A stretch of 64,000 nucleotides of DNA from Pycnococcus provasolii (taxonomy: Eukaryota > Chlorophyta > Pseudoscourfieldiophyceae > Pseudoscourfieldiales > Pycnococcaceae). Of the stretch, positions 30,729-38,853 are shown in pieces. The stretch lies in assembly GCA_938743325.2 (NCBI GenBank), contig OW568898.1, forward strand, positions 186,189 through 250,188, read 5' to 3'. The notes beneath the pieces were generated by a model. It was given only the letters and a program-made list of their open reading frames with translations. It ran no database searches and had not been told where the DNA came from. Within the stretch, counting starts at the first letter, position 1. Each line of letters begins with the position of its first letter. The translations under genes were made by a program, and so were the position numbers.

Positions 30729-30888
30729 AACCCCTAATCCTAACCCCTACTCCGAACCCCTACTCCGAACCCCTAATCCTAACCCCTAATCCTAACCCCT
30801 ACTCCTAACCCCTAATCCTAACCCCTACTCCTAACCCCTAATCCTAACCCCTAACCCCTACTTACTCCGGGCGTCTAACCCCTAACCC
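30729..30888. repeat. Interstitial telomere-like array (13-nt unit)
   Basis: The block is built from CCTAACCCCTAAT and CCTAACCCCTACT units, with TCCGAACCCC variants at its left end. It lies between the PAP/fibrillin and thioredoxin genes. The unit resembles but is not equal to plant-type TTTAGGG. Genes continue on both sides, so it is not a chromosome end. Confidence 0.9.
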
Positions 30889-30983
30889 CTTCTTCTCTTC
30901 TTTCCCCATCTTCTTCTTCTTCTTGTTGTTCTCCCCCCCCGGGGTTTTGATTGATTGCTATTTGGTGCCGGTGTTGGACTCGT

Positions 30984-31685
30984 ATGATGGTGATGATGGC
31001 CGCCTTCTCGAAGTCCACGTCCACGTCCATGTCTGCTCGTCTCATGTGTCCACGCCCTGCTCATGTTCATGTTCGTTTTCGTTTTTATTGTTCTTGGGAT
31101 TCTCACTCTTATAGTAGTGTTTTGTTTCCCTTTAGAAGAAGTCGTCTTGTAAGGGTGCGACGTTCCTGGAACTCGCATGATGGTCATTCTCTGAACCAAT
31201 CCAATTCCAATTTGCAGGTTCGTTGTCGTGCCTTGTCTTCTCAGTCATTCTCTGATTCTCAACAAAGTGGTTCTGCTGATGTTGACTCCTTGAAGAAAGA
31301 ATCTCACGAGTGTGCCTCAGGGTCGGATTTCGTATTCAGACCTGTAACCGTCGCGCAACTACAGACAGTCTTAGTGAGTGACGCAAAGAAACTTGTCGTG
31401 CTCATGTGCTGCACGAAGAGCTGTGGACCGTGCAAGAAGTTCGAGCCGACGTTCGCGCTCTTTGCGGAATCCAACAAAGACAACGCGTTGTTTGTGAAAA
31501 TCAACGCAGACGAAGGGGAGGACGAATTCAAAGCGCTGTGCTCAGACTTAAACGTGCGCGACGTTCCCGCATTTCGACTCTTCCGAGGTGGTGACGAAAT
31601 CATGGAACCTCAGCTGCGACTGTGCGCACCTGGACTCAAAAACGTCGAAAAAACACTCAGGAGCGCAATACATGCGCACATTTAG
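30984..31685 (+). CDS. Thioredoxin-domain protein, probably plastid-targeted
   Basis: The frame is open from a TTG at 30951; the first ATG is at 30984 and further Met codons follow closely. The leader is Ser/Arg-rich with few acids, as in plastid transit peptides. Residues about 125-230 form a thioredoxin fold: KKLVVLMCCTKSCGPCKKFEPTF with the redox CGPC site, then ALFVKINADEGEDEFKALCSDLNVRDVPAFRLFRGG with the cis-Pro strand. The usual Trp before CGPC is Ser. The fold reduces disulfides in target enzymes. A good GT-AG pair (31149-31217, 69 nt, in frame) inside the leader suggests an intron, which would shorten the protein by 23 residues. Its stop lies 3 nt from the stop of the gene on the other strand. 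Confidence 0.82.
   Translation: MMVMMAAFSKSTSTSMSARLMCPRPAHVHVRFRFYCSWDSHSYSSVLFPFRRSRLVRVRRSWNSHDGHSLNQSNSNLQVRCRALSSQSFSDSQQSGSADVDSLKKESHECASGSDFVFRPVTVAQLQTVLVSDAKKLVVLMCCTKSCGPCKKFEPTFALFAESNKDNALFVKINADEGEDEFKALCSDLNVRDVPAFRLFRGGDEIMEPQLRLCAPGLKNVEKTLRSAIHAHI
31149..31217 (+). other. Possible in-frame intron in the thioredoxin leader (69 nt)
   Basis: GTAAGG at 31149 and TTTGCAG ending at 31217 would make a phase-0 intron. Because 69 is a multiple of three and no stop lies inside, the unspliced frame is also open, so only transcript data can decide. Confidence 0.5.
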
Positions 31686-31688
31686 TTG

Positions 31689-32750
31689 TTACAGCGGCAC
31701 GAGGTTCGGATACTTTTCGAGGAGCTCGTCAGCCGTCATGACGTCGCCCGCCGCCTGCGGTGCCCACAGAATCTCGACGGCGTTCACGCGGCTCGCCTGC
31801 GTGCGTCCGAGCATCTGCAGCGCGTCGTTCGCGCTCGCTGCATCTGTGACTTTCGGGAGCTTGAACGCGCCGTCGTAAGCGAGTAAAATCGTCACCAAGA
31901 TGTACTCCGTATTTTCCTCGTTCGGTCCATCCTTGAGCGTTCCTGTGCGGCTCATCCCTCCGACGTTGCTCAGCGTCTCCGCCTCGAACTTCGCGCGTTC
32001 TTCCAAGCTGAGTTCGTTGAAGCGTCCTTCCGCGAGGCTTGGTGTGCGTGCGCTGACGCAGTCGCTGTACCCGTACGCGAGGTACTGCGGGTTGCGCATA
32101 AGCGCGAGTGCCGCCTCGACGAGAACGGTGTGAAGACCCTTCCTGTTTTCCGTGTCCGCTTTCCTTGCGATGTCGTCCAAGTCACGCTGAATTTCTCTCG
32201 CCTGTCCGAGCAGACCAACTTGCACGCGTGCGACGGCGATGCGGTCGGCATCGCGTTCCTCGACGTCAACGTTGGACGCTGGCAGTAAGTTCGCCGCGAC
32301 GTACGCGAGTCCTCCCACCAATATGAGCGTAGGCAGGAATCCTCCCATGCCGAAACCCATCATCGGCGCAACAAAGAACGGCATCGCCTTTAAGTTCGAG
32401 AAGTCTTCTTCAACTTCTTCAACTTCAAATTTAACTTCTTCCTGCTGTTGAGAGTTTTCTTCAAGGAAGACTTCTTGAGAAGGTGAAGACACGAAAGCTG
32501 AACTTCCCAAAGATGATAATGACGATGACGAAGATATCGAAGACAAACAAGTACGACTCTTAACGGTAACACTGTGCATCATGTGCATGTGCCGTGAGTG
32601 GCAAGTGACATGAAGGTTGGCATTGGAGAGACCAACAACACGAGGTGCAACAACACGAGGTGCAACAACACGAGGTGCAACAACACGAGGTGCAACAACA
32701 CGAAGACGAGCCGGCTTATTATGACAACACAAAGAACGAGAAGACGCCAT
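31689..32750 (-). CDS. DUF1517-family plastid protein
   Basis: The product from the ATG at 32750 has 353 residues. It begins MASSRSLCC, a plastid-type start, and then repeats RVVAP four times. A membrane segment rich in Gly, Phe and Leu follows at about residues 155-180 (GFLPTLILVGGLAYVAANLL). The remaining 170 residues match DUF1517 of cyanobacteria and plastids: VQVGLLGQAREIQRDLDDIA, GLHTVLVEAALALMRNPQYLAYG, FNELSLEERAKFEAETLSNV, EYILVTILLAYDGAFKLPKV and VEILWAPQ...MTADELLEKYPNL. The biochemical function of the family is not known to me; members are plastid or thylakoid membrane proteins. The gene converges on the thioredoxin with only 3 nt between stop codons. Confidence 0.82.
   Translation of the reverse strand: MASSRSLCCHNKPARLRVVAPRVVAPRVVAPRVVAPRVVGLSNANLHVTCHSRHMHMMHSVTVKSRTCLSSISSSSSLSSLGSSAFVSSPSQEVFLEENSQQQEEVKFEVEEVEEDFSNLKAMPFFVAPMMGFGMGGFLPTLILVGGLAYVAANLLPASNVDVEERDADRIAVARVQVGLLGQAREIQRDLDDIARKADTENRKGLHTVLVEAALALMRNPQYLAYGYSDCVSARTPSLAEGRFNELSLEERAKFEAETLSNVGGMSRTGTLKDGPNEENTEYILVTILLAYDGAFKLPKVTDAASANDALQMLGRTQASRVNAVEILWAPQAAGDVMTADELLEKYPNLVPL
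32635..32705. repeat. 15-nt tandem repeat in the DUF1517 leader
   Basis: The unit GGTGCAACAACACGA recurs about five times. On the minus strand it encodes RVVAP repeats inside the presumed transit peptide, so the repeat keeps the frame. Confidence 0.9.
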
Positions 32751-32906
32751 ATTTATGGTGAAGCAACACAAGTTGTCTGGAATATCACAATCACAATCAC
32801 ACACACTTGTACGTTTTTTCAATAAAAGTTGTCGTCGGAACGAGTTTCCGAATCCCAAACCAAACAAAAAATCTTCCGAGAAACGGATAAGATTTCCAAA
32901 TCCAAA

Positions 32907-32952
32907 CTAACCCCTAACCCTAACCCCTAACCGGGACCACTAACCCCTAATT
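32907..32952. repeat. Short telomere-like CCCTAA stretch
   Basis: CTAACCCCTAACCCTAACCCCTAA-type sequence lies in the divergent spacer between the DUF1517 gene and the next plus-strand gene. It is a second, shorter copy of the telomere-like motif seen at 30.7 kb. Confidence 0.8.
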
Positions 32953-33092
32953 AGCTTAGCTTAGACCTGATTGCATTCTTATCCGGAATATCTCTCTCCG
33001 CGGGGGACGGACGCCATTTCTGGTTTTTACTTTTTTTTTTTCCCTTTCCCGTTTTTTCGAAGGCGAGGTTTGCCAACTCAGCATTATTCGCA

Positions 33093-34418
33093 ATGACAAT
33101 GTCCGTTCGTCAAATGGCACGTCACATGGCCTCACTCTCTTCTTCTACGGGCCGTCGGTCTTCTCGCTCTATGAGGCGCTCGCATCATACACTTCTCAAA
33201 CGCACACAACCGCGGCGGTGCATCAATGCTAGCGCGCTCGCACTCGCAAGTGTAGACAACGTCGACGCCGTCGCACTCGCGGCTGTGATTGGAGCTATCG
33301 CAGGGTCGGTGACAACCGCCATGAAGACGACGACGACGGCGGCGGCGACGGCGGCACAAACGGCAAACTGGGGGGCGAGAATAACTACAGAAGTTAACAG
33401 ACAGTCGGAGGAAGGTATTTCTGCAGCAGCAGCACCACAAGCACAACCAGCAGCAGCACATAACGCGACAACTCACGAAGCAGAAGAAGCAGGAGCAAAT
33501 CCCAGCGGTTACAGTTTAGCACTCGACGCCATGCAGCCTGCGGCGGCGGCGGCTCTCATGTGCTGCGCCGCACGCGCGCTTTCCAACGAACTGGTGCGTT
33601 CTCAAGACGCGTCGCTCGTCTTTGCACGTGCCAAGGCACGCGCTTGCAGGCAATTCACAACCAGTGGCGCGTCACCCGCAAACCGAGGAGGAACGACCGC
33701 CGCCTTGGAGGCTGTGCAGGAACTGACAACACCGAACGCGCTAGCACCGTTGACGCGCAACGACGACGACGACGACGACGACGACACGAGCATAATCTCA
33801 AATGCATCGTCTCCCATGTCAGAAATTACGCGGAAATACGACGCTCTCGTCATGGCCATGTCCAAAGATCCGAATGCGGCACTAGCTGACGAAAGCACAC
33901 GCTCTCTCCTCGAGGATATGGCAGTGCGCGTCGCCGATGCAGCAGCGGACGAATTTATTGGAAATGTGCTGATGGCGAATCCTTCATCCGGTGCCGCAGT
34001 CGCCCCGCCGCCGGCAACCTCCCTGCTGCGCGACGACCTGCATAGCACGCGCGCGATCGAGAGGTTCCGCAATACGCGCTTAATGCGCCTCTGGTGGCGC
34101 GAGAACGTCGAGGAGGTGCACGACATCCTCGAGGACCGGTATGTTCTGTGGAGCATCGCGCCGCCGCCGACGTCGGCAAATGCCGATGCGCCGCCGCCTC
34201 TCGTCATGCCGCGCGTCTTGCGTGGCTCGCGTTCCGTCGAGCGCGCGTCTCTGCGTGGCGCGCGTCTCGCCGTGAGCTTGCTTCTGGAGATGTCAGACGT
34301 CGCGGTTCCCCTCGCGCGTCGCGCGTTGAGCCGTCTCGCGCGCCTAGCGAGCTTCGTGCTTGAGCGCGGCGTGGGCGCGGCGGCGGGTCGCGTCTGGCGC
34401 GGATTCAGGAGCGCGTAG
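33093..34418 (+). CDS. Unrecognised Ala/Arg-rich protein, possibly organellar
   Basis: The ATG at 33093 gives 441 residues. Residues 1 to about 50 are rich in Ser, Arg, His and Met with no acids, like an organelle import sequence. A hydrophobic stretch (VALAAVIGAIAGSV) follows at about 57-72. Low-complexity Thr/Ala and poly-Asp tracts occupy the middle. The best-conserved-looking part is at about residues 310-355 (AIERFRNTRLMRLWWRENVEEVHDILEDRYVLW), which resembles segments of plastid or cyanobacterial membrane proteins of unknown function, but I cannot name a family. The last 60 residues alternate Arg and hydrophobic residues (amphipathic helices). Codon use supports coding. Confidence 0.6.
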   Translation: MTMSVRQMARHMASLSSSTGRRSSRSMRRSHHTLLKRTQPRRCINASALALASVDNVDAVALAAVIGAIAGSVTTAMKTTTTAAATAAQTANWGARITTEVNRQSEEGISAAAAPQAQPAAAHNATTHEAEEAGANPSGYSLALDAMQPAAAAALMCCAARALSNELVRSQDASLVFARAKARACRQFTTSGASPANRGGTTAALEAVQELTTPNALAPLTRNDDDDDDDDTSIISNASSPMSEITRKYDALVMAMSKDPNAALADESTRSLLEDMAVRVADAAADEFIGNVLMANPSSGAAVAPPPATSLLRDDLHSTRAIERFRNTRLMRLWWRENVEEVHDILEDRYVLWSIAPPPTSANADAPPPLVMPRVLRGSRSVERASLRGARLAVSLLLEMSDVAVPLARRALSRLARLASFVLERGVGAAAGRVWRGFRSA

Positions 34419-34508
34419 ACGGATAGTGGTACGAGATGTTACAGATGAAGAACCTATACCCCACCCAGGTGAACCCCGAATTTGAGTTCCTGAGAGGTAT
34501 TTTTCCGA

Positions 34509-35043
34509 CTAGGCTCCCCGTCGAACCACCCCGGGGAAGGAGGAAAATGACAAGCTCCCAATAGGTGGCGATGAGAGCTGCGACGGCTGCGACGTTTGCT
34601 CGTGAGGCTTGAAGGTGAGGAGCGTTCTAGGTTTGTTGTCTCCCAAGACCAAAGATTTGCGCTTCTTGCTTGAGTTTCCGCCCTTTCCCACTTGGTCGAT
34701 CTTCTCTATCTGCTCGCCGATGTCCGTTATGTCGTCTGACGCCTGAGCAACGGCGCCAGATCGCAGCAGCCTGCCCGAGAGGCACGATTCCAGAGGATAA
34801 CGTAGCCACGTCGTGTTTCGCATCGGTAGCTCACGGTAGCTGAATAGTAGCACCTCCCAGCTTGACGATTTGATGCGCAGTGCAGTCTACGCGTCTCTTA
34901 TGTTCATTCATCCTCTCTTGCAGAGTTCGCGTCGTACTCCCGACGTATGATTTCTTCGAGTGCGGCGAACTGATGCGGCGGTAAAAGCACGGTCGAGCGG
35001 TAGGTGTGCCGCTGTACGGCTTAATAATCGCACCTGCGTTCAC
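34509..35043 (-). pseudogene. Remnant of a GIY-YIG nuclease-like element
   Basis: Minus-strand peptide similarity to GIY-YIG nuclease domains is visible: SYVGSTTRTLQERMNEHKR with the usual Arg and His positions, followed by a Cys and GGATIQL segment. GIY-YIG domains of this style occur in mobile elements and in large DNA viruses of algae as well as in cells, so the source is unknown. The copy looks broken, with at least one break, and is treated here as a fossil. Confidence 0.45.
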
Positions 35044-35258
35044 AAGGGTAAGTCCCTCGTACCCCCACCGATTTGCGTCCGCTTACCTGTACGTGCGATG
35101 CGAAGTCGTGCCTGCATTCCGTGCTCTGCGCGCTTGAGCGTGCCTGACACGTGAGACGACACGGCGTTACGTTGCTAGTAGTCGGGTGCCAGTACTCGTA
35201 CATCCCGCGCCAACGGCGCCATGGATTTCTTCCCAAACATGAGTGAAGTGCGTTACAC

Positions 35259-35882
35259 ATGAATGGTGGGAACCCGCCCCACACAAACTCGTCCACAAGG
35301 TTTAGGTCGAGGGATCCCACTATGTGTCCGACCGGCATCCCCATTTCGGATTTCGGATTTCCAACCAGGATTTTCCATTGTTCTATGGTGTCATCACCAA
35401 CCTCAACTTCGTCGCACGCGCTCCCGTGGCGCGCGTGCCTCGACGACGAGGTCCACGGGGACATGTCCTCGCAGCTCTCCGCGCGTCCGTCCACGATAGG
35501 CGCACACGCGGGCATGGGTCTATTTGTGTCGTCAACGACAAGTGTACCTGCCGGTGCGATCCTTTGCGTGTACTCCGGCGATCATAATGGTGTCCTCACA
35601 TCTGCGCAGGCTGAGCTAGTCATTGATAAGTCGTACCTGATGAGACTAGCCCCCAATAAGTTCATCAACGGTAAGCAGTCCGGATCTATGGCGCGCTTCA
35701 TCAACGACTGCAGAGATAAACGGCACTACAACGCGACGTTCGTCAAAATGCCCGAACGCGAGTGCGCGCTCGTCGTCGCCACGAGGGACATCAAACCAGA
35801 CGAGGAGATCTTCGCGAGCTACGGAGCGGCGTACTGGTTCGGACGGAGGAAAATATTGCACCCGTCGACCCTGAGCTCCTGA
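35259..35882 (+). CDS. SET-domain protein
   Basis: The product from the ATG at 35259 has 207 residues; the first 45 or so look unlike the rest, so the true start may be a later Met. From about residue 65 it follows the SET lysine-methyltransferase fold: STIGAHAGMGLFVSSTTSVPAGAILCVYSGD at the start, SMARFINDCRDKRHYNATFV in the middle, and EEIFASYGAAYW at the end. The usual NHxC of the central knot reads NDCR here, and the terminal ELxxDY reads EIFASY, so activity or substrate may differ. It lacks pre- and post-SET cysteines and is close to the short SET type. Substrates could be histone or non-histone lysines. Its 3' end lies 73 nt from the convergent neighbour. Confidence 0.75.
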   Translation: MNGGNPPHTNSSTRFRSRDPTMCPTGIPISDFGFPTRIFHCSMVSSPTSTSSHALPWRACLDDEVHGDMSSQLSARPSTIGAHAGMGLFVSSTTSVPAGAILCVYSGDHNGVLTSAQAELVIDKSYLMRLAPNKFINGKQSGSMARFINDCRDKRHYNATFVKMPERECALVVATRDIKPDEEIFASYGAAYWFGRRKILHPSTLSS

Positions 35883-35955
35883 GACGTCGATGCACACGTG
35901 TATATCATGTAGAATACAATATCATAGTACTACAGTATTTCACAAACTGGCCACC

Positions 35956-37050
35956 TTATTTCTTCGCCGCGGCCTTCTTCTTCGCCTCGCGCGCCTCCTC
36001 TTTCGTCACAACACCCAATGCGACGCGCGCGGCGAGAGCCTTCGAGCCGGTCGCGTACGCGCTCAAGATGTCGATGCAGCTCCTCGCTTCCTTCGCCTCG
36101 CCGCGCCAGTCGAAGTTGTACTTGCTCGGCAAAGATAGCGGCACCGACGTCTGGCACGTGAAGTGCCCGTCGTCCGGCGGCTTCAGCTTTGTGAAGCCTT
36201 TTTGCATGCGCTGTGCCGCCGTCGCCGCGTGCGCAGCCGCCTTAAGCGCAGACTTGCCTCCGTTTCCAGTTTTGGACTTGTTGGCTGGTTGCGCTGCTGC
36301 CGACGCCTTCCCCTTCCCCTTCTTGTTGGCGACAGCCTTCTTCATCTTCGCCGCGGCGGACGCTGCCGCCTTATTTCCCTTTGACTTTGGCGGTCCTTTC
36401 GGCGGCGGAGGTGGCTTAACAGCTTCCCGAGCATCTCCGAGCGCGTCAGCGGGCGTTGGGTCGGGTGTGGCTGGTCGCGGAGACTTATCCTCGAGTGTCG
36501 CGAGCACGGCATCTGCAAAAACGTTCGCCGCGTCACCGAGTATTTTCTTGGGTTTGAGAGGTGGCTGTGCAAGCATCTCCGACGTCGTTTCTGCATCGTC
36601 GTCGTCGTCGTCGTCGTCCTCTTCTTCTTTGTGTCGGACCCCAAAGTTCGTCTGCGTTTGTGCGTCACCCGCGATTCCGCGCAGTCGTACCGTCGCCCAC
36701 GCCGGTGCATACAGGAACGTCGGCGCTTGTTCTCCAAGAACAGCATACGCTTTTTGGGCGTCACCGACTCGCGCGAGCAAACTCGTAAGCGTCCCTGGCC
36801 CTTTGATGGTCCCACCCAACTTCACGGTACGGTTGATGAGCGCAGCAGGCGGGAGCGCTAGAAAGGATGATGACGACTGACTTCCTTGTTGGTAAGAATC
36901 ACGAGAGAGATGAATGGGAGGCAGTGAGGAATCATACCCCCGTCTCCAGAACGGAATTTCAGCGTGAGTGAGCGGATAATCCAAGAGTTCACGCGCGAAC
37001 GACGATGCAGACGAGCGGGGCTGATGATGAGGATGAGGCTGATGCGCCAT
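35956..37050 (-). CDS. Unrecognised Lys/Ala-rich protein
   Basis: The ATG at 37050 gives 364 residues. The N-terminal 150 residues are mixed in composition, with NRTVKLGGTIKGPGTLTSLLARVG and FLYAPAWATVRLRGIAG as the most globular-looking parts. An acidic run (EEEDDDDDDDD) follows, then a region dominated by Lys, Ala and Pro (about residues 225-310), and a short conserved-looking end (HFTCQTSVPLSLPSKYNFDW, then helices ending in KKKAAAKK). The basic tail would suit nucleic-acid binding or nuclear location, which is inference only. No known domain is visible. Confidence 0.6.
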   Translation of the reverse strand: MAHQPHPHHQPRSSASSFARELLDYPLTHAEIPFWRRGYDSSLPPIHLSRDSYQQGSQSSSSFLALPPAALINRTVKLGGTIKGPGTLTSLLARVGDAQKAYAVLGEQAPTFLYAPAWATVRLRGIAGDAQTQTNFGVRHKEEEDDDDDDDDAETTSEMLAQPPLKPKKILGDAANVFADAVLATLEDKSPRPATPDPTPADALGDAREAVKPPPPPKGPPKSKGNKAAASAAAKMKKAVANKKGKGKASAAAQPANKSKTGNGGKSALKAAAHAATAAQRMQKGFTKLKPPDDGHFTCQTSVPLSLPSKYNFDWRGEAKEARSCIDILSAYATGSKALAARVALGVVTKEEAREAKKKAAAKK

Positions 37051-37255
37051 CACCACCGCATCAAACGTGCACAACACCACAATTGACCAGAGCTCTTACC
37101 GTTAACGGCCTTGCACAACAGATGGCCAAGCACAACACAGATGGCCAAGCACACTTTCACACGTGGACGTGGTTGGCACACCCGTCACAAGGGCGTTGCC
37201 CAAACAACAACCTTAAGGGCACACACACTGATGTGGTTCCCAATCAATGGCCTTT

Positions 37256-37283
37256 GGGGGGGGGGGGGGGGGGGGGGGGGGGG
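37256..37283 (+). repeat. 28-nt G homopolymer
   Basis: An uninterrupted run of 28 G, followed about 50 nt later by a run of 12 C (37336-37347). Its exact length is uncertain in any assembly. Confidence 0.9.
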
Positions 37284-37367
37284 AGATGGCAAGGCAAGCA
37301 CAACCCGGGGGGTAACAACCACTCCCCTGTTCTTTCCCCCCCCCCCCGGGTTCGGTGAACTTATTAT

Positions 37368-37592
37368 TATGACATTTCCCCTAAAACATGACCGCCAAAA
37401 GTTCCAAAGTTTGATTTCTCGACCTTCGGCGCCGACCACGAAAAAAGTTGAAAAAGTTTGCGCTGGGCCGTAACCAGCGAAATGGTCGCAAAATCAAACT
37501 TTTGAGGGCCCAACCTCATAGGGGGCGAATTGGTCGCAAAATCAAACTTTGGGGAAAAAACTTTGGCGGTCATGTTTTCGGGGAAATGTCAT
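37368..37592. mobile_element. Inverted-repeat element of 225 bp (MITE-like)
   Basis: Arms 37368-37415 and 37540-37592 are near-perfect reverse complements, each starting TATGACATTTCCCC at the outer end and ending in ATCAAAC-type sequence at the inner end. The centre carries two further copies of TGGTCGCAAAATCAAACTTT-type sequence. A 14-nt direct repeat (CCCCCCGGGTTCGG) lies 12 nt outside the left arm (37342-37355) and touches the right arm (37593-37606). No coding potential. It could be a miniature DNA transposon or a simple fold-back. Confidence 0.6.
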
Positions 37593-38853
37593 ACCCCCCG
37601 GGTTCGGGGTTCCCCCTTTGGAACGTGGAGTGGAGTGGGTTTTGGTTTGGAGGCGAGGAGGAGGGACCCTTCCCCTCGGCCTCACTCTCACCTCACCACT
37701 AAAGCTGTTGTTGTGTTGGTCCCAAAACTTCCCATTATTCCCTCGCTCACTCGCTGGTCTCTGAGCTCTTCCTTCAGGCTGTCAGGGGAGTTGATGAGGG
37801 GTCTCCCACCATGGGTAACTTACTGTAACCTTTTAAGGTTAGTTTTAGGCGTCTTTTGTTCGCGCGCAATCATTTTCGCGCGAGGGGCTGCCAACCTTCC
37901 CCTTGGGGTCAAGGTGGGCTGCGTGATGAGGTGATGACAACACGCAAGTCTGCCCCGAGAGAAGGCGAGAAGTCGTCCTGAAGTCAATTCCTCCCTTGGA
38001 CCTTGTCTGCCCCTTGTCGTTGACAGAAAAATCAGACGCACGCAGCAGCCAGCACGTGTTCCCACCTCACGGCCCCGCTCCTCGCTCAAGGCGCCTTGTC
38101 TTCGGAAGGCATTGCATCATGCATGAGGAGAAAGGCGAGAGAGACTGCGAGAGAGAAGTGGGAACTGGGAAGAGATCAGAAAACTCGGCAAAAGCAACGT
38201 GGTCGACGGTCGACGTGGTTATTATGGCGCCGTGAAGTCGCTTGGGATCCCATCGATGTTTCCCAAGGGAGAGAGGCCCTTGGGAAGAAACAACTGCAAG
38301 GAAGGGCCACGCACGACCAAACGACTCTCCAAGTGCCGTCCTTTGCCGTCGGAACGAAGCCATGTTGCTTGTACTGTCCACGCGCGAAACCCAAGCACAC
38401 CCCTCCCTGTGGAAAAAAGAGGTGCCCATGATGAGATGATGGGATGATGGGATCCCAAGGCACCACCCGAGACACGAGCTTGTACACACATGTACAAGCG
38501 CCTCGAGGGTGAAGGCCAAGCCACCCAACAGGCCACCAAGGAGGCAAGGAAGTGCGTGCCAAGTGCGGGCGAAAGACGATCGAGGGCGAAAGAAAGACAA
38601 TGTTCAGAGGGTTCCCACAAGGCTTTTCTCGTGCCTTACAAGGCTCCTCCCCAACCACCCCCCTCGTCGTCGTCGTCGTCGTAGTCGGGAGGGTTCTGGT
38701 TCTGTTCATGGCGGCCGGCTTTGTTCTCACCATCAACATCAAAGTGTTGTCTTAAGAAGTGCCTCAACTTAAGTGTTATTGTCTTTAGTGTTCTCGTCTT
38801 ACAATACTTGGTTTATCTCGTCTTATTCAACTTGGTTTACTTGGTTTATAAAT

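Larger units (their letters stand above)
37051..38853. other. Divergent 1.8-kb spacer with homopolymers and hairpins; no supported gene
   Basis: This spacer separates the Lys/Ala-rich gene from the PSI-domain gene. It holds a 28-nt G run, a 12-nt C run, a 225-bp inverted-repeat element, a 10-bp hairpin (arms 38260-38269 and 38277-38286) and GGGATCCC sites at 38244 and 38449. Several frames of 60-190 codons are open on both strands, but they overlap each other in all frames and show no domain. TATAAATA lies just before the downstream ATG. Confidence 0.5.

Noticed and set aside
30729-30888. Telomere-like array as a true chromosome end
   Set aside because: Intact genes continue on both sides and the units are degenerate.
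37051-38853. Several overlapping 60-190 codon frames on both strands
   Set aside because: They overlap in all frames over hairpins and homopolymer runs, as expected by chance in stop-poor DNA.
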